This document shows positions 13,662 to 25,250 of a stretch of 64,000 nt of DNA, piece after piece. Source of the DNA: Adiantum capillus-veneris (lineage: Eukaryota > Streptophyta > Polypodiopsida > Polypodiales > Pteridaceae); assembly GCA_014529385.2 (NCBI GenBank), contig CM043944.1:74957884-75021883 (forward strand), written 5' to 3'. Numbering within the stretch: position 1 is the stretch's first letter; every line of letters begins with the position of its first letter. Below the pieces are notes generated by a model. The model saw nothing but the letters and a program-made list of their open reading frames with translations. It had not been told where the DNA came from and did no database searches. A program made the position numbers and the translations under genes.

Positions 13662-13687
<26 letters not shown>
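13662..13687 (-). promoter_or_regulatory. Polypurine tract expanded to G26
   Basis: A run of 26 C on the plus strand (G on the coding minus strand) sits exactly between the accessory ORF and the LTR start. The plus element has only AGGAGGGGGGAG here, so the tract has grown by slippage. The PPT primes second-strand synthesis during reverse transcription. Confidence 0.75.
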
Positions 13688-13692
<5 letters not shown>

Positions 13693-13699
13693 GTCCATG

Positions 13700-16600
13700 T
13701 CATCCCTGAAATGATGGGTCTTGATCTCCTGATCTTGTAGGAATTTTGAGCCTTGGAGTCAATGGTACCCCTTGGGCTTTAGCAGCTTCAAGTACGACTG
13801 GTACCTTATGTTTCCCTTGGTGACAGTAGGGATGAATATTTTGTTGTCGTAAGTAAAGAAGCCGGTGTTGAAGGCTTCCTCATAGTCTTGCATGTGGTAT
13901 CTTGGTAAGAACATTAGCCTTTGGTAGAACAAATGTAACACCTTTGGGGATGGGTTTCTTTGAAAAATCATATGTCATTTTGGTGACAGTGTTTCCGGTT
14001 GAAAGTAAGTGGAGTACGTAGCTTTGGACGGTACAAACACTTCAATGTATGCCAAGATGGTCTTGCATATCTTCTTGATCATCACACACATCAAGTCGGG
14101 GGGTTCCCTTCAGGGTTTTCACCATATAAGATACCCTTATTTTCTCTCCTTCCTTGGATGGTGGCATGGATGGGTAATTGAGCCACTTGGGATGTTTCTT
14201 CAATATTTTGTTGTGGTTTCCCCAGGTGCGTACGCGAGGGACTAGGGAAAACAAAGTGTCATTCCTTATGTTTTTGGGAGCTTCCACCAAGTACTTTAGA
14301 AATCCGGTGTATTTGAGGAGCCATGATTTTCTCCACTTTGGTTGGGAGTCCACTATCTTCTTTGTAGTTTTTGAATCTTTGACATCTCCCTCATACATTG
14401 GCTATGTTGCTTCCGCTTCAACACTTTTCTTTATCACCATAACTTCATACTCTATGAGAGGGTAGGGGAATGAAGGTTGCATTAATTCCTCCCTAAGCAC
14501 ATTGTGTCAAGCCCTTGGCTGAGTGGATCATTCGCTTCTCCCATTCCAAGGCTGCCTTATGGTCTTTACTAGTAGATTGTTCAATCACAGTTTGGAGGTG
14601 TGTCTCCTCCTCTGCAATTAAGGGTTGTTCTCTATCCAATTCTGTATGTACTTATTCCTCTAGGTGTTGATAGATCTTCAACACTTTCAGGAACCTCTAA
14701 TGGCTCATCTCTTGCATTAATTCCAAGGTCATTGATCCCTAACTCTATTTATTGTGTCCTTGCTTTGGCTACTTCTTTTTTTAGTTCTTTTATCTGTTGT
14801 TGAGAAAGTCTATCTTTTTATGTAGCTTCTTCTGCTTGATCTACCATAGCTCTCGCAAAATCCCTTACTGGGGTTGGAGATGTTCGTGTTCTTTGCAGAT
14901 TTCTTGGTGGTGAGCTTTCATTCTCACCTCTTCTGCCATATGTATTCTCTGTCTTTGTTCTATACGTAATTTCTTTTGTAGACAAGTGATTTGTGCTTCC
15001 AAAGCTTGTATAGCTTGTATATCTGCTCCTCCAACTTCTCTTGGAGCCCTCAGAGTTTCTCTAAGTATTTGGATTGTCAAGTCCTGGAGCTCTAATTTGG
15101 CTTTGAGCTCTATCACTTCGTCTTTTGTTGCTTCCAACTCATCCTCCACTATTTCTTTTTCTTCCTACAGATTATTTACTTCACGCAAAACCTTCACCAT
15201 TTGCAGTGTCAAAGTGTCTCGTTCGCTTTTGGCCTCTCTTAGTGTCTTACTAAGAGTCTCAAGATCTCGTTCTGCTTCATGAGATTTATGGGTCGTCATT
15301 TGGATCGTATTTGTGAGGTGATCATGTTTTATTTGCATATTGTCTTCCTTGGTATGCATCATACTGTTTTCTTCAGCCACTATTAGAGACCGTGTTTTGA
15401 TTCTGTCTAGTACTTAATATGCAGCTCTCACATCCTCTTCATTTGTTGCAACCAGGTTTCTTGTTGATCATCTAGGTATTGGACATTATAAGGGAACTTC
15501 GTGTCCCATACTCAACTTTACTCCTGCCGGAGGGGTTCTCCACGGGGGCTGGCCAAAGGTTTCAATTGTGGTGCATGCGAGATTTGGACCAACCCTTGTA
15601 CTCTAGGTTGTGGGGATTTCCTTTCTTGTGCTCTCCTTTGCATTTCTTGGTCTTCTTGCAGTTCTTTTGATCTCTCATTTCTCATTTGTTGTTTAGGAGT
15701 CTCTTCCCTTTCTTGATCTTGTCTGGCAACCCATGGTAGGGTTGGAGTTCCATAGACCACCTCAAGAGCATCTGACAATGTGCATCTTGCTTGAAGGAGG
15801 CCTTCATAAATGCTCCTTTCTTCTTTTTCCTTGTCTTTTGGTGATGGCTCTTCAATCTTTTCTAGTGAGTGATGTGGTTGGGATGTAGAGGGATTTGAAC
15901 TTGGAGAATGAGTAGAGGAGTCTATTGGTGAAGGTGGTGGAGTTGCACTTTTTGGGTGCTCACCTTCTTTGCCATTCTGGATTGGATCCTCTGGAATTTC
16001 TTTCAGCTGCCTCTTGATATCTTGTATCTCCTCCATTGTGAAGGGCTCTAAGTTATGCTGTTTGATCACCTTTTTAGATGCTTCATAGGCTCCCATGTAA
16101 TGATCAAATTGATCCTCCAGTGGTCTTGAGGAGTTTCCTCCGATCCTTGCTGGGTCTTTGATACCCAATACTCCTCAAAGTCTCCTTTGAGTACCCGTTC
16201 TTCCTTAAATTTCTCAATCAATCTCTTGATTTGAGCAGCCTTTTGGATGTGTGTCTCTCTGGGCCTTGATTAATTTGTCATCACCATCTTACCCTTCTTT
16301 CTTGGGGGTTCCTTAGACTCTTCCTCTAGTATAGTCTCTAGCCTCCTCCGGAGCCGTGTGGAGATTGGTGGTGCCACTGCTATTTGTGATTCATCTTCTG
16401 TGTCTTGCTTTAATTTCAACCTCTCATTCAAGGTTTTTTGTCAATGTTTCTCCACCTCCAATGTACTTGGGCTTTTCTGTACCCATGTCGACCACTGGCT
16501 CATGCAAATATTTGGCGTAATTCACCTCTTTTGGCACACTCCTTCTCAATGCCCAAGTAATTGTAGTGGCCACTACATGTGGATGGCTTGTGTATTTTTG

Positions 16601-17076
16601 TAGCCGCTTGCCGTAAACATGGAATTATTGGTTGTAAAGCTTGTAGATCTTTGCATCTGCTATGACTCAAGGTGTAATCACCACCTCTGTCTTCTATCCA
16701 TCCAAAGCTATAATCATTGCCTTGACATCTTTCTGGATTGAGATGATTAGCTAGTAGACTCTTTGCACATCTACACCCATGGTGGTGTTGTAGAGAATTT
16801 GTACAAATATTCTCTTTCCAGCTGAGTGAGTGTTTCTTCTTTGTTTGCATACTTCGAAAGTTCTCGTTGATTCATTGGGATATCCGTTGTATTTCCTTGA
16901 AGTTCTCTGAAGGTTCCTTGATATACCACCATTCCTTCTCTTTCTAATGTTATCTTGTCTACCCAAGCTTTGATTTTCTTGAGCGTCTCTTCTGGTAGTG
17001 TGTAAGTTTCATTGGCTGCATTCATTTCCTTCAAAGACAGCCTCTTCTTCTTTGCTGGTGATTGGCTGGCTTCCAT
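13700..17076 (-). pseudogene. Gypsy accessory ORF (env position), minus-strand copy
   Basis: Minus-strand fragments match the plus-strand accessory ORF block by block. The N-terminus at 17076 reads MEASQSPAKKKRLSL (plus copy MAATKSPIKKKRMTI). A block around 16780-16480 has YNQ, FH, KR, QKY, ATT, TWA and PKE in the order of the plus copy. Then come FTMEEIQDIKRQLKE (about 16050), a proline/serine-rich stretch, a coiled-coil region (15380-14865, many E/K/L/Q), SQPKWRKSW and YLVEAPK (about 14340-14280), and LFYQRLMFLPRYHM (about 13930-13890) near the C-terminus. It lies directly before the PPT, the position of env-like genes in plant Gypsy elements. The central block resembles the plant-transposon-protein family of Athila-type ORFs, but I hold that loosely. 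Stops and frameshifts show it is dead. Confidence 0.75.
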
Positions 17077-17106
17077 TGATCCTACGAATTCTCCACGTGT
17101 AAACAA

Positions 17107-17972
17107 TTATCGTAATTCCCTAGATTTGGTGTTATTACAATTTGTAGCTTTCCAAATAACTTCAAAATTGAAACACAAGAAAATTAGTGCCTAAGGTTTC
17201 TATGCATGTAGCAAAAAGTGCATTTTGGATGCAGATTCATGCTGTGAGACATCATACGTGTATCATTTCTAAGTGATCAGAATGAAGTTATTTTTCATTT
17301 GTGCATAGCTCATAACATATATATATCATGGATGTATGCCTGAAATTGAGTGTGCGTGTCATTTGGGCAAGATGTGACCACTTTAGCTTTATATTGACCT
17401 TAGATGTGTATTTTGGCCATGGCTTGAGCAAATGGTGTTCAAATGGGTTAAAACTTGATGGGAAGACACATAAGCAGGTGATATGAACATTGGCTAGGAA
17501 AAAATATTCTTAGAATGACATTTTAATAACTTTAGACATTATATGTGTATGATGTCTCTTGATGAAATTTTACTTGAAAATCATGGGATAGGATGCCCAA
17601 AACCTGTGCATGATGTGAGTGGCTTCAGGATTGAATTTGGAAATAGATTTGTAGTTGGGAGACCATAGAAGGAGTTTATGCATTCATATTTCCTCCATGT
17701 GGATATATCAATGGGTAAGTGATGTCCATTCATGGTGAAATTTGATTGGCAAGCTCATAAGGTTTTGATGGAATAGGTGGTAACCTCATAAGCCCTGCAG
17801 CTTGTCGTTTTATAGGGGTTAGACATCATACATGTATGATGTCTATTTCATCTTTTTTGGCTGAGACTGATTGTGAAGTTAGATGAAGATGTGTGCATTG
17901 CTTTGATGTGCCTGAAATGGAATTTGGATGAGGTTTCTTGTGCCGAAGACCACACAATCTGTTTTTGGATCC
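17107..17972 (-). repeat. Palindrome array before the minus-strand accessory ORF
   Basis: Three 24-bp palindromic units start at 17247, 17534 and 17821, exactly 287 bp apart. The unit at 17821 is a perfect palindrome with core CATCATACATGTATGATG; the other two are imperfect. Read on the minus strand, the spacers share short blocks with the plus-strand array at 31176-32058 (for example CCATCAAGTTTTAACCCATTTGAA here, split as CCATCAAGTTT and CATTTGAA there). The first unit lies about 170 bp upstream of the accessory ORF start, as in the plus element. Confidence 0.8.
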
Positions 17973-18296
17973 TGGGTTTTGGTTCATGGACCTTAGGGAG
18001 AGAGACCTATTGGTGTTAATAGGGTTTCCTTCAAGTTCCGTAGCGTTTCGAGAATGTTTGATGGGTATTTGGCTCTTGAAAGCGTTGTAGGAAATCTCCT
18101 CTTATGTACTCCTGAAGGCTGTAGCTCAGACATTGGGTAGAGACCTATGTAGGAAGCAGTCGAGAGTTAGTCAAGTGTAGGTTGACACCCTATGCTTGCT
18201 TCCACGCGCCTGCGGGTAGAGCTTCGTCCTTAGCTGACAAATCTTGTTAGGTGAGTTCTTGCTGTGCTGACGTCCGTCACGGCGTATCCGTCAACA
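17973..18296 (+). repeat. 5' LTR remnant of the plus-strand Gypsy element (3' 324 bp)
   Basis: Matches 45257-45438 plus 50990-51138 along its whole length (landmarks TTAATAGGGTTTCCTTCAAG, CTTATGTACTCCTGAAGGCT, GTCCGTCACGGCGTATCCG) and ends CCGTCAACA directly before the PBS. The partner 3' LTR is about 926 bp, starting at 44657, so the first 600 bp are missing here. Upstream sequence belongs to the minus-strand element. Confidence 0.8.
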
Positions 18297-18297
18297 T

Positions 18298-18314
18298 TGG
18301 CGCCGCTGCCGGGG
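18298..18314 (+). promoter_or_regulatory. Primer-binding site, tRNA-Asp type
   Basis: TGGCGCCGCTGCCGGGG is complementary, with one mismatch, to the 3' end of plant tRNA-Asp (standard PBS TGGCGCCGTTGCCGGGG). It starts one base after the LTR end and would prime minus-strand cDNA synthesis. Confidence 0.9.
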
Positions 18315-20098
18315 TCGAAAACCCTAGGTAGGTGACCGAGACTAGTCCTTGAGGATAGGGATTCTCTAGCTTGCCAGAGTCTTGTTTTACATTTAGATAG
18401 GATCAGAGGATGGAGGACTCTCTAGGTCTTAGGAGGAGTCTAGGGAGCGAGTGTCTGGCCTAGATCCTTCGACTTAGGTAGACTCAGGTAGTTTTAGGTA
18501 TAAGTTAAGTTGTGGTGTAGAGAGTAGGAGTTGGAGTGGTAGAGGCAGTGAAAGGATAGCTTGAGAGTCCGGAGAGGCCAGGAAGCAACCGAGACACCAA
18601 TATCACCATCTCACATGATGAGTAGGAGTAGGGTAAGTAGGACATCATGATTTCTGATCTAGAGCACTTCATGCGTGTTATATTTGCTGTTAGGCTCATC
18701 AAAGGGTTGTAAAAGACGGAAAAGAGTTTTTAGAAGCTGAAGTGAAGTTCAAAAGTTTCTGTGAGTATTTTTGAGAGAGCTGCAGAGCATAGGGAGTACT
18801 TCTGTCAAAAAAAAATTAGATTTTAAGCCAGTAGACATCCTATGCGTAGGATGTCTACAGGGTGTTCTGGTTTAAATTTTGAAAATCTGAGTTTACCAGT
18901 GTGTTTAGAAGGTAGGTTTTACCCAATTTTCGCCTGGAAAGTGGAAGTTTGACCATATCTTGACAGGATAAGACCAAAAGAAACAAAATTGTCAAACATC
19001 CTACCCAAATTGTGCCAAGGCATTATTTTAAGACCAAAACCATAGGATGGTTGCATGAGCATGATCTCCATGATTTATTGAGTGCATGAGAAAGGTTTCA
19101 TCTCAATTGGGTGAGAAAATTGGGTTTTAAGCAGACTTTAGCATTTTTGACTGAAAAGGGCTAGGATAGCTAAAATTGGGGTCTTTTGAAATCCAAACTA
19201 AAATCTAAGCATAGCACTGGGTTGCTGACATCAAGGGGAAGTTGTGGCTCAAGTTTGGGGTCAAACAAATCATTTAGACATCCTACACGTAGGATGTGTT
19301 CTGTGTGATTTAGCACTCCAAATCCAACTTTGAGCATACCAAAGTGATCAACACCTTAAGAGGAGTCTTTGGTTTGCATTTGAAACAATTTTGAGCAGTT
19401 AGACATGCTACACGTATCATGTCTACTGCATGAAATTGAAGTCAAAAACTGACTGTAGGCATAGCAGGGTGTTGTATAGCCTCAGGCAAGCCTCCTAGTC
19501 AATTTTGGTCCAAATTGGAGTTGATTTGACTGGTCAGACCAACATCAAGCTGCTGGAACATATTTTTGATCAATTGACCACCTTATAGGTGTCCAAATCA
19601 AAAAGTAAAAACAGATGTGGACTCAGCACGTCAAGGGGAATCTATAGTGCAAAATCCAAGCAAAACAAAGCAGGTAGACATCCTACGCGTAGGATGTCTG
19701 TAGGGGCTTAGTGAAGTGAAAATCTGAGTGGGAACATAGAGTGACGTTCCAATTGACTTAAGAGTTCCAGAACTTCTTTCATAAGTGAAATTGGACCTTG
19801 TTTGATCTTTTGACATAGCAAAGATGGCATTAAGACTTTCCCTGTAAATTGACCAACATTCGAGTGAAGTACAGTTCCAGATTAGTAGACCTAATCAAGA
19901 ACATCCGAAGTGTATAAAATATAGTAGTGGTTGAGGTTAACCCTCCAGTTATACAAACCATTACTAAGACCACCTCTAGCGGTTGAATGCTTTGATTCGA
20001 TTGCCAAAATTAAACGCTTGTGTACAGGTAAATTCAGTGGCAAGGCAAGAAGTTGTGCGAAAACTAATCCTTTGCCAGGTGAGTGGTTGGATTTGTGA
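18315..20098 (+). other. Long untranslated leader of the plus Gypsy element with palindromes
   Basis: No ORF is supported. Palindromic units lie at 18833, 19276, 19401 and 19676. The one at 19676 is perfect (core CATCCTACGCGTAGGATG); 18833 has one mismatch; 19276 and 19401 have two or more. A half-like site ACATCCTACCCAAATTGTG lies near 18997 and recurs almost unchanged near 31890. Spacing is irregular (443, 125 and 275 bp), unlike the 286-bp array. Confidence 0.7.
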
Positions 20099-20107
20099 TT
20101 GCTAAGT

Positions 20108-23100
20108 TTGATGAATTTAAGATCAGGAAGACACATTCCTAGAGATCAAAAAGTAGCAGGTGATCAGGGTAGCTTAGTGTCCACCGAGGAGAGTGTAGCT
20201 CAGGCAAGGCTAGATCCATTAGCACCGATCATTGAGGAGGGTAGTGATACTGACACTTCATCAGATAAGTCCTTCATGATGGGTATTCAACAGCCAGGAG
20301 GTTTCTCCGATGAAGGACCAATGCTAGGAGGAAGTACCTCCCAAAACCCTTTGAACGATGCAAGTTCACTATAATCTTCTTAGAAGGAACAAATTCTAGG
20401 GGAGCCCTAGTTGATTCTAACTATCGGGGACGCAAGTGTATTTGTATAGAAGAAAGACCTGCTTAGAGACTGGAGATAATTCGAGTCTATGATAATGGAG
20501 ATAGATTTTGAGACGAAAGGGGGAACCACTATTTGATAGTTAGTAACCCTGAGGATTACAACAGATATGGAGATAATGTGGTATAAGGAAAAATGGTTTC
20601 AGAAACTCAAGAACCGCCTCCAAAAATTGATCGACCTGGAGCTCTTTTTATGTATGATAAAAAAACAACCAAGGTCTCTACCTATAATGAGAATGTGGAA
20701 ATTTACAAGCATGAGAGCGAGGGAGTAGTCTCTTATTTTTTATGCAAAGAACCTACCCAAAAGAATTAAGCAAAGACAAGGTTCTTTACTTATTCTCTTA
20801 TGAAATTGCTATGGGGAAGGATATCATTTTTGTTGATAGGTACGGGCGAGAATACAAACGTATTCTCCCAGAGGAGGTAGAAAAGGCAACAGTTCCAGAA
20901 ACATCAATATATGCCCCCGAAGAAGTGCAAAGGTTCACCTATACCCATAGCAAGTCGACAAATCCATTTTCAGAAGAGTACGATGTAACCTCACATTCTA
21001 ACCGGCAATAGACGTTTAACTGCTAGAACCAACAAGCAACCCAACCATCATTGCAGGCATGGATTCGACAAAGTGCGACATTAGAACAATACCGAAACCA
21101 AGATGGTTATCCAGCCACACAAGGGCTAAGAGATTTACAAGAACCACCACTCTATTCACAGTATCAAGGCGAGAGTAAGCCAAAAACTCAAGAGTCGACA
21201 GAGCCTAGAAGACAACCCACAGAATGAGTTCGAAGAGAGGAACCACCTCTTGCAAAAACCATCATAAATTATGGCTTAGGGGCACCTCTGGAAGAGGAAC
21301 CCTCCCACTACCGAAGGCCAAAGGAGGTATATCAAGTAGGACGAGGAGAACCAATGATGAGATTTGTAGACCATCGTAGAATTAGACCTTCTCATGTGCA
21401 AAAATGGGTAAACAAGAAATACACGGGAAACAGAGATCCTAGGGATCATGTAGCAGCCTTTGTGTGTGTAATTAGAGATGAAGAGGTGTTAGACTTCCCT
21501 ACCCAATTTGCAGGGTTTGGACTTACCCTAGAGGAGGATGCTGCTACTTGGTTTGACTCTATGGAGCGTAGAGACTTTGAGTCTATGGAGGAGGTGTTTG
21601 ACGAGTTTATTGAGTAATTCTCACAAAGGGGGGTAGCTCATAATACAGTCTCACAAATCCATAAATTCAAACAGAAAAAAGGGGAATCTGTGCGAAAGGC
21701 ATCCCTACGACTAAAAAGATATGTGAAGTTCTGCCCTATGGAAGAACTGCCAACCCAGTCCAGACTTATGCTTATATTTTTTCAAGGACTAAGGAACGCA
21801 GATCTCCAAAAGGACTTACATATGAAGAGGAGCACGACGTTAAATGAGTTAACTAAGGAGACTCTTTACCTTGTAGACAATTGTGCGGTTTACAAGGAGG
21901 GTGAATTCAAGGATCTTGATGACGATTCATCCTCACAACAAAGTGGAAGCAAGTCCGCTAAGACAACACCGAAAGGAGAAGTAGTTATAAGCCAGGAGCA
22001 GCTTGTAGAGGAAGTGCTAAAAAAGATTAATATGTATTCCAAAAAGCCTCAGGCTAAACAACCAAAGTGGTGTGCTATTGAACAAAAATGGACAAACCAT
22101 GTGACGGAGGAATGTTATTGTAGCAAGGGATATGTGAGAGAACGACCTTATGCTCCCCAGGCTCAGGTAGCATCTCCTCAACTTCCACTGATGCCTAGGT
22201 ATCAAGCAGGCAACCTACCAAGACCTGTAGGTGTAGAAAGACCACAACCAGTATTGGGGCAGCAACCACCCCTACCAGGATTACGACCAATCGGCATAAG
22301 ATACACACCAACAGTAAACGAGCCAAAAGAGAATGCTTTGGTACCTATGCATACATATTACGAAGATTCCAATGGATATGCTGCAAATCCTGTCTATTAT
22401 CCACTCGAAGAACCCCCAACGCAAGAACCTTGGAGCATGATGGGAAGTGCAGGACCACCAACAACTGCACAGGCAGCAGGAGAAGGAAGATATAGCTTGG
22501 ATGAAGGAAAACTGTTGTTCATAGCCAGCGGAGGCATGGGCGGGTAGAGACGTGCATACCAACAAAGAGGAGCTCAAGGAGCACCTCAACAGCCTAAGGG
22601 ACCCTGCTACAAGTGTGGTGGAGATCATTGGATAAGAGACTATCCTCATGATGAAATCATTAGAGTCAATGCATATTGCACCGAGTGTGGAATTACTCAT
22701 TTGATTCCTGATTGCCCTAAGAACCCGAGCAAAGGAGCAAAAACTACCTTGAACATGCTGGAAGCAGTGCCTTCCAGTGGAGGGTCAAAAAACGAGACAG
22801 TAATACCTATTCAGGCAGTGACACGAGCCCAAGCTCAAAGAATGACAAATGAACCCATAATTGAAGAGCCAAGACCGATGCCCCAAGTGAATAAATGAAA
22901 AATCATAGAAGCACTTGGAAAGCTAGAAAGGTGCGTATGAAAGCCAGGAGATAACGAGAGCAAACGGCTCTATCTGAGGAGTTAAAACACACAAAGGATA
23001 GATTAGAGCGGTTAGAGGATCTAGCTAGTCTAAGCTCACACACTGTGGCAACCTTAGGGCCCAAAAAAATAGTAGAACCCAAAAGTGTAGGATCAAGAGG

Positions 23101-23190
23101 ATCAGTGTTGGCAAAAAAGGTAAATGAGTAGTTAGATACACTTTTAAAAGCATACGAAGCCAGACTCAAAAACAACCAAATCCAAGAGCA
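20108..23190 (+). pseudogene. Gypsy gag with two zinc knuckles
   Basis: Likely start at MNLRSGRHIP (about 20108), a common Gypsy gag opening. Frames then run through a linker with stops, a capsid-like retrotransposon gag domain (about 21354-21900, GFGLTLEEDAATWFDS and FSQRGVAHNTVSQIHKFKQ), a proline/glutamine-rich region (22130-22450), and knuckles CYKCGGDHWIRDY (last Cys changed to Tyr) and CTECGITHLIPDC (about 22605-22710). A charged region with EELKHTKDRLERLEDLASL follows (about 22980). Gag would package the element RNA. Stops, for example TAG at 21615 and TGA at 22896, break it. A homologous minus-strand gag at 62050-63470 keeps the first knuckle intact. Confidence 0.8.
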
Positions 23191-23197
23191 AAGATGG

Positions 23198-24373
23198 ATG
23201 ACTTATCCATATGCAGAAATAGAAAAACAGAGACCTGCAAGTTGGCACGAGGTCCCAGCTCTGCCAAATACAACAGATGAGACAATTGATGGTTTCCATC
23301 CTAAAACATTGCTAGAAATGGGTAAGGATTGTAACAGTCTAGATGACCTGTGGAAGCAAATCTGTGACGCCAACGAAGCTAATAGGGTGAGCCACCAAAT
23401 AACTAGCACGAGAAAGAAGAAAAACGAGATCTTACCTCCCATTGAAGAATTTGAGGCAAGATCGCAAATGAACTTTGATATGCATTCACAAGGGGGAGAC
23501 CAAGGATCAATTAGTTTGGGGCACAGCCAACCAGACTCGCTAAAAACTCTACCCTCTTACCTAGGGGAGTATGAAGCTAAGTCTAAGGTGAGAGAAATCC
23601 CATCTCAAAGAATTTCTTCCAGCAGAGTGATGGATTCACAAGGGTTGATTGAGTTATTGTTCACCCATGTGGCATGCACAATCACATTAGCCGAACTCCT
23701 AAGGTTACGGCCAAACATGTGGACCACCGTAGGCAAATGCTTAGAAAAATTTGGAGTAAAAGACCCCACCTCAAAATTTCAAGAAGGGATCATAGAATTA
23801 GACAAGCCTCAACTAAACACTAGGCCAGTACCTTTAAACAAGGTTGGAGAATATTGCAAGGGAGAAGATGGAAATACCACACTACCAGTAGAATTCCAAG
23901 GAGTAGTTTCCAAAGCTATTCTTGACAGTGGAGCAGGAGTCGCTATCGCCACCAAGGAAATCTGGAAAAAATGGGGAAAATCGACTTTGAGAGCTACCAG
24001 AATGAAATTTCAACTGGCATATGGGTTCATGGAAAAAAGTAATTATCACCTCGTGCGGAATCGAGTATGAGCATACATTTGCAATAGTTGATTTCGACAA
24101 AAAGAACAATTACGAGACCATCTTGGGAAGACCATTCATGAGACAATTAAAGATGGTCCAAGATTGGGGTTACGACCACATATACCTCAGACATGGCGAG
24201 ACTACAACCAAAATATACCTAAAAGATCATAGTTACAAAGATGTGAACCAGACACCAGTGGAAGAGTTTGATTCGGCTACATTGGCAGGGTTTGAACTCC
24301 CAGCATGGTTAGGGCAGAAAAAAGAGCTATGTATGTGCGGAGCTTCACATTGTGGGAGCTTAAAAAGAGAGTA
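23198..24373 (+). pseudogene. Gypsy retropepsin domain 1 (before RT)
   Basis: The catalytic box AILDSGAGVAIATKEIW has its Asp at about 23924. After a frameshift near 24040 the hallmark ILGRPFMRQLKMVQDWG follows (about 24121-24165). Such proteases are aspartic and cleave Gag-Pol. The upstream half (23198-23850) is a linker without recognised domains. Position, between gag and RT, is normal for a Gypsy element. Confidence 0.85.
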
Positions 24374-25250
24374 ATGCGTCTTAGAAAGAGCTATTGAGGA
24401 CAAGGATTACATTCTAGAACCTTTTCCTGAAGCTGCCTTAGAACCTTTGGAATGGGAACACATACTAGCAACATTGGATGTCTGTACCATTACACATAGC
24501 CCAACAACAAAATTTTGCGATAAGGATGGATATGATGTGCTACCCTATTACATGGTAAGCCTTATACCAGCATGAGAGAATGTAGACCCACCAGAACAAG
24601 AAGAGTTTTATGACTCCTCTGAGCTTCTGGAGTTAAATAAGGATGCACATAATGAGTGTTCAGGCAGCTCAAGCGAGCATGGAAAGAAAACAACGAATAT
24701 CAAGTTTTATGATTTTGCAAATCAACACCCTAGATGCCAGGAACGCTATAGAAAAAAAAGAGCTGAAAACAAATTTAGAGAGACACTGATGCCAAGGATA
24801 AAAGATAAAACTCACTATCTAATGCTTGTCAAGGCAGAGGATTGTGTAAAAGACCAAATATCAGGAAGATTCTCAAGAGTTCGAAGGGAAAGGACGCGTG
24901 AGGAAATAAAACAAGTACGGAAGACGGAATCAGAAACAAAATCAAAAAAATCTCAACAATCAAAACAGGAAAAAACAAAAGACCCAGAGTGGACCAAAAT
25001 GGAGCGTAAAAAGAAATACCAAGAACTAAAATGGCCGTTACGAGAGGTATGGACTACTGAGGGAGAAAGTGATGGTAAGGAGGAGTCAGAAAAAGAAAAC
25101 ATGAATGTACCATCCCACTATAAAAAATGGACCATCCAGGACAGAAAAATCATAATGACACCATCAATGAGGGAAAGAATAAACCAAGAATCTTACGATG
25201 GGCCGAAAAATGCAAAACGGATAGACCTCGCTACCCCAAGCGAAAAGCCT
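24374..25250 (+). pseudogene. Lysine/glutamate-rich linker between protease and RT
   Basis: In-frame readable stretches (FCDKDGYDVLPYYMVSLIPA, then a KKSQQSKQEKTKDPEW-type charged tract up to 25100) connect the protease to RT without a recognised domain. Stops are at 24372 and about 24573. The equivalent part of the minus-strand relative is not in the window. Confidence 0.5.

Noticed and set aside
18298-18314. tRNA gene fragment
   Set aside because: Only the 3' complement of tRNA-Asp is present, directly after an LTR end, so it is a primer-binding site. The same holds for 45633-45644.
23203-23442. Hydrophobic minus-strand ORF as a membrane protein
   Set aside because: It is the reverse of gag-pol linker sequence, with no start context and no counterpart in the related element.
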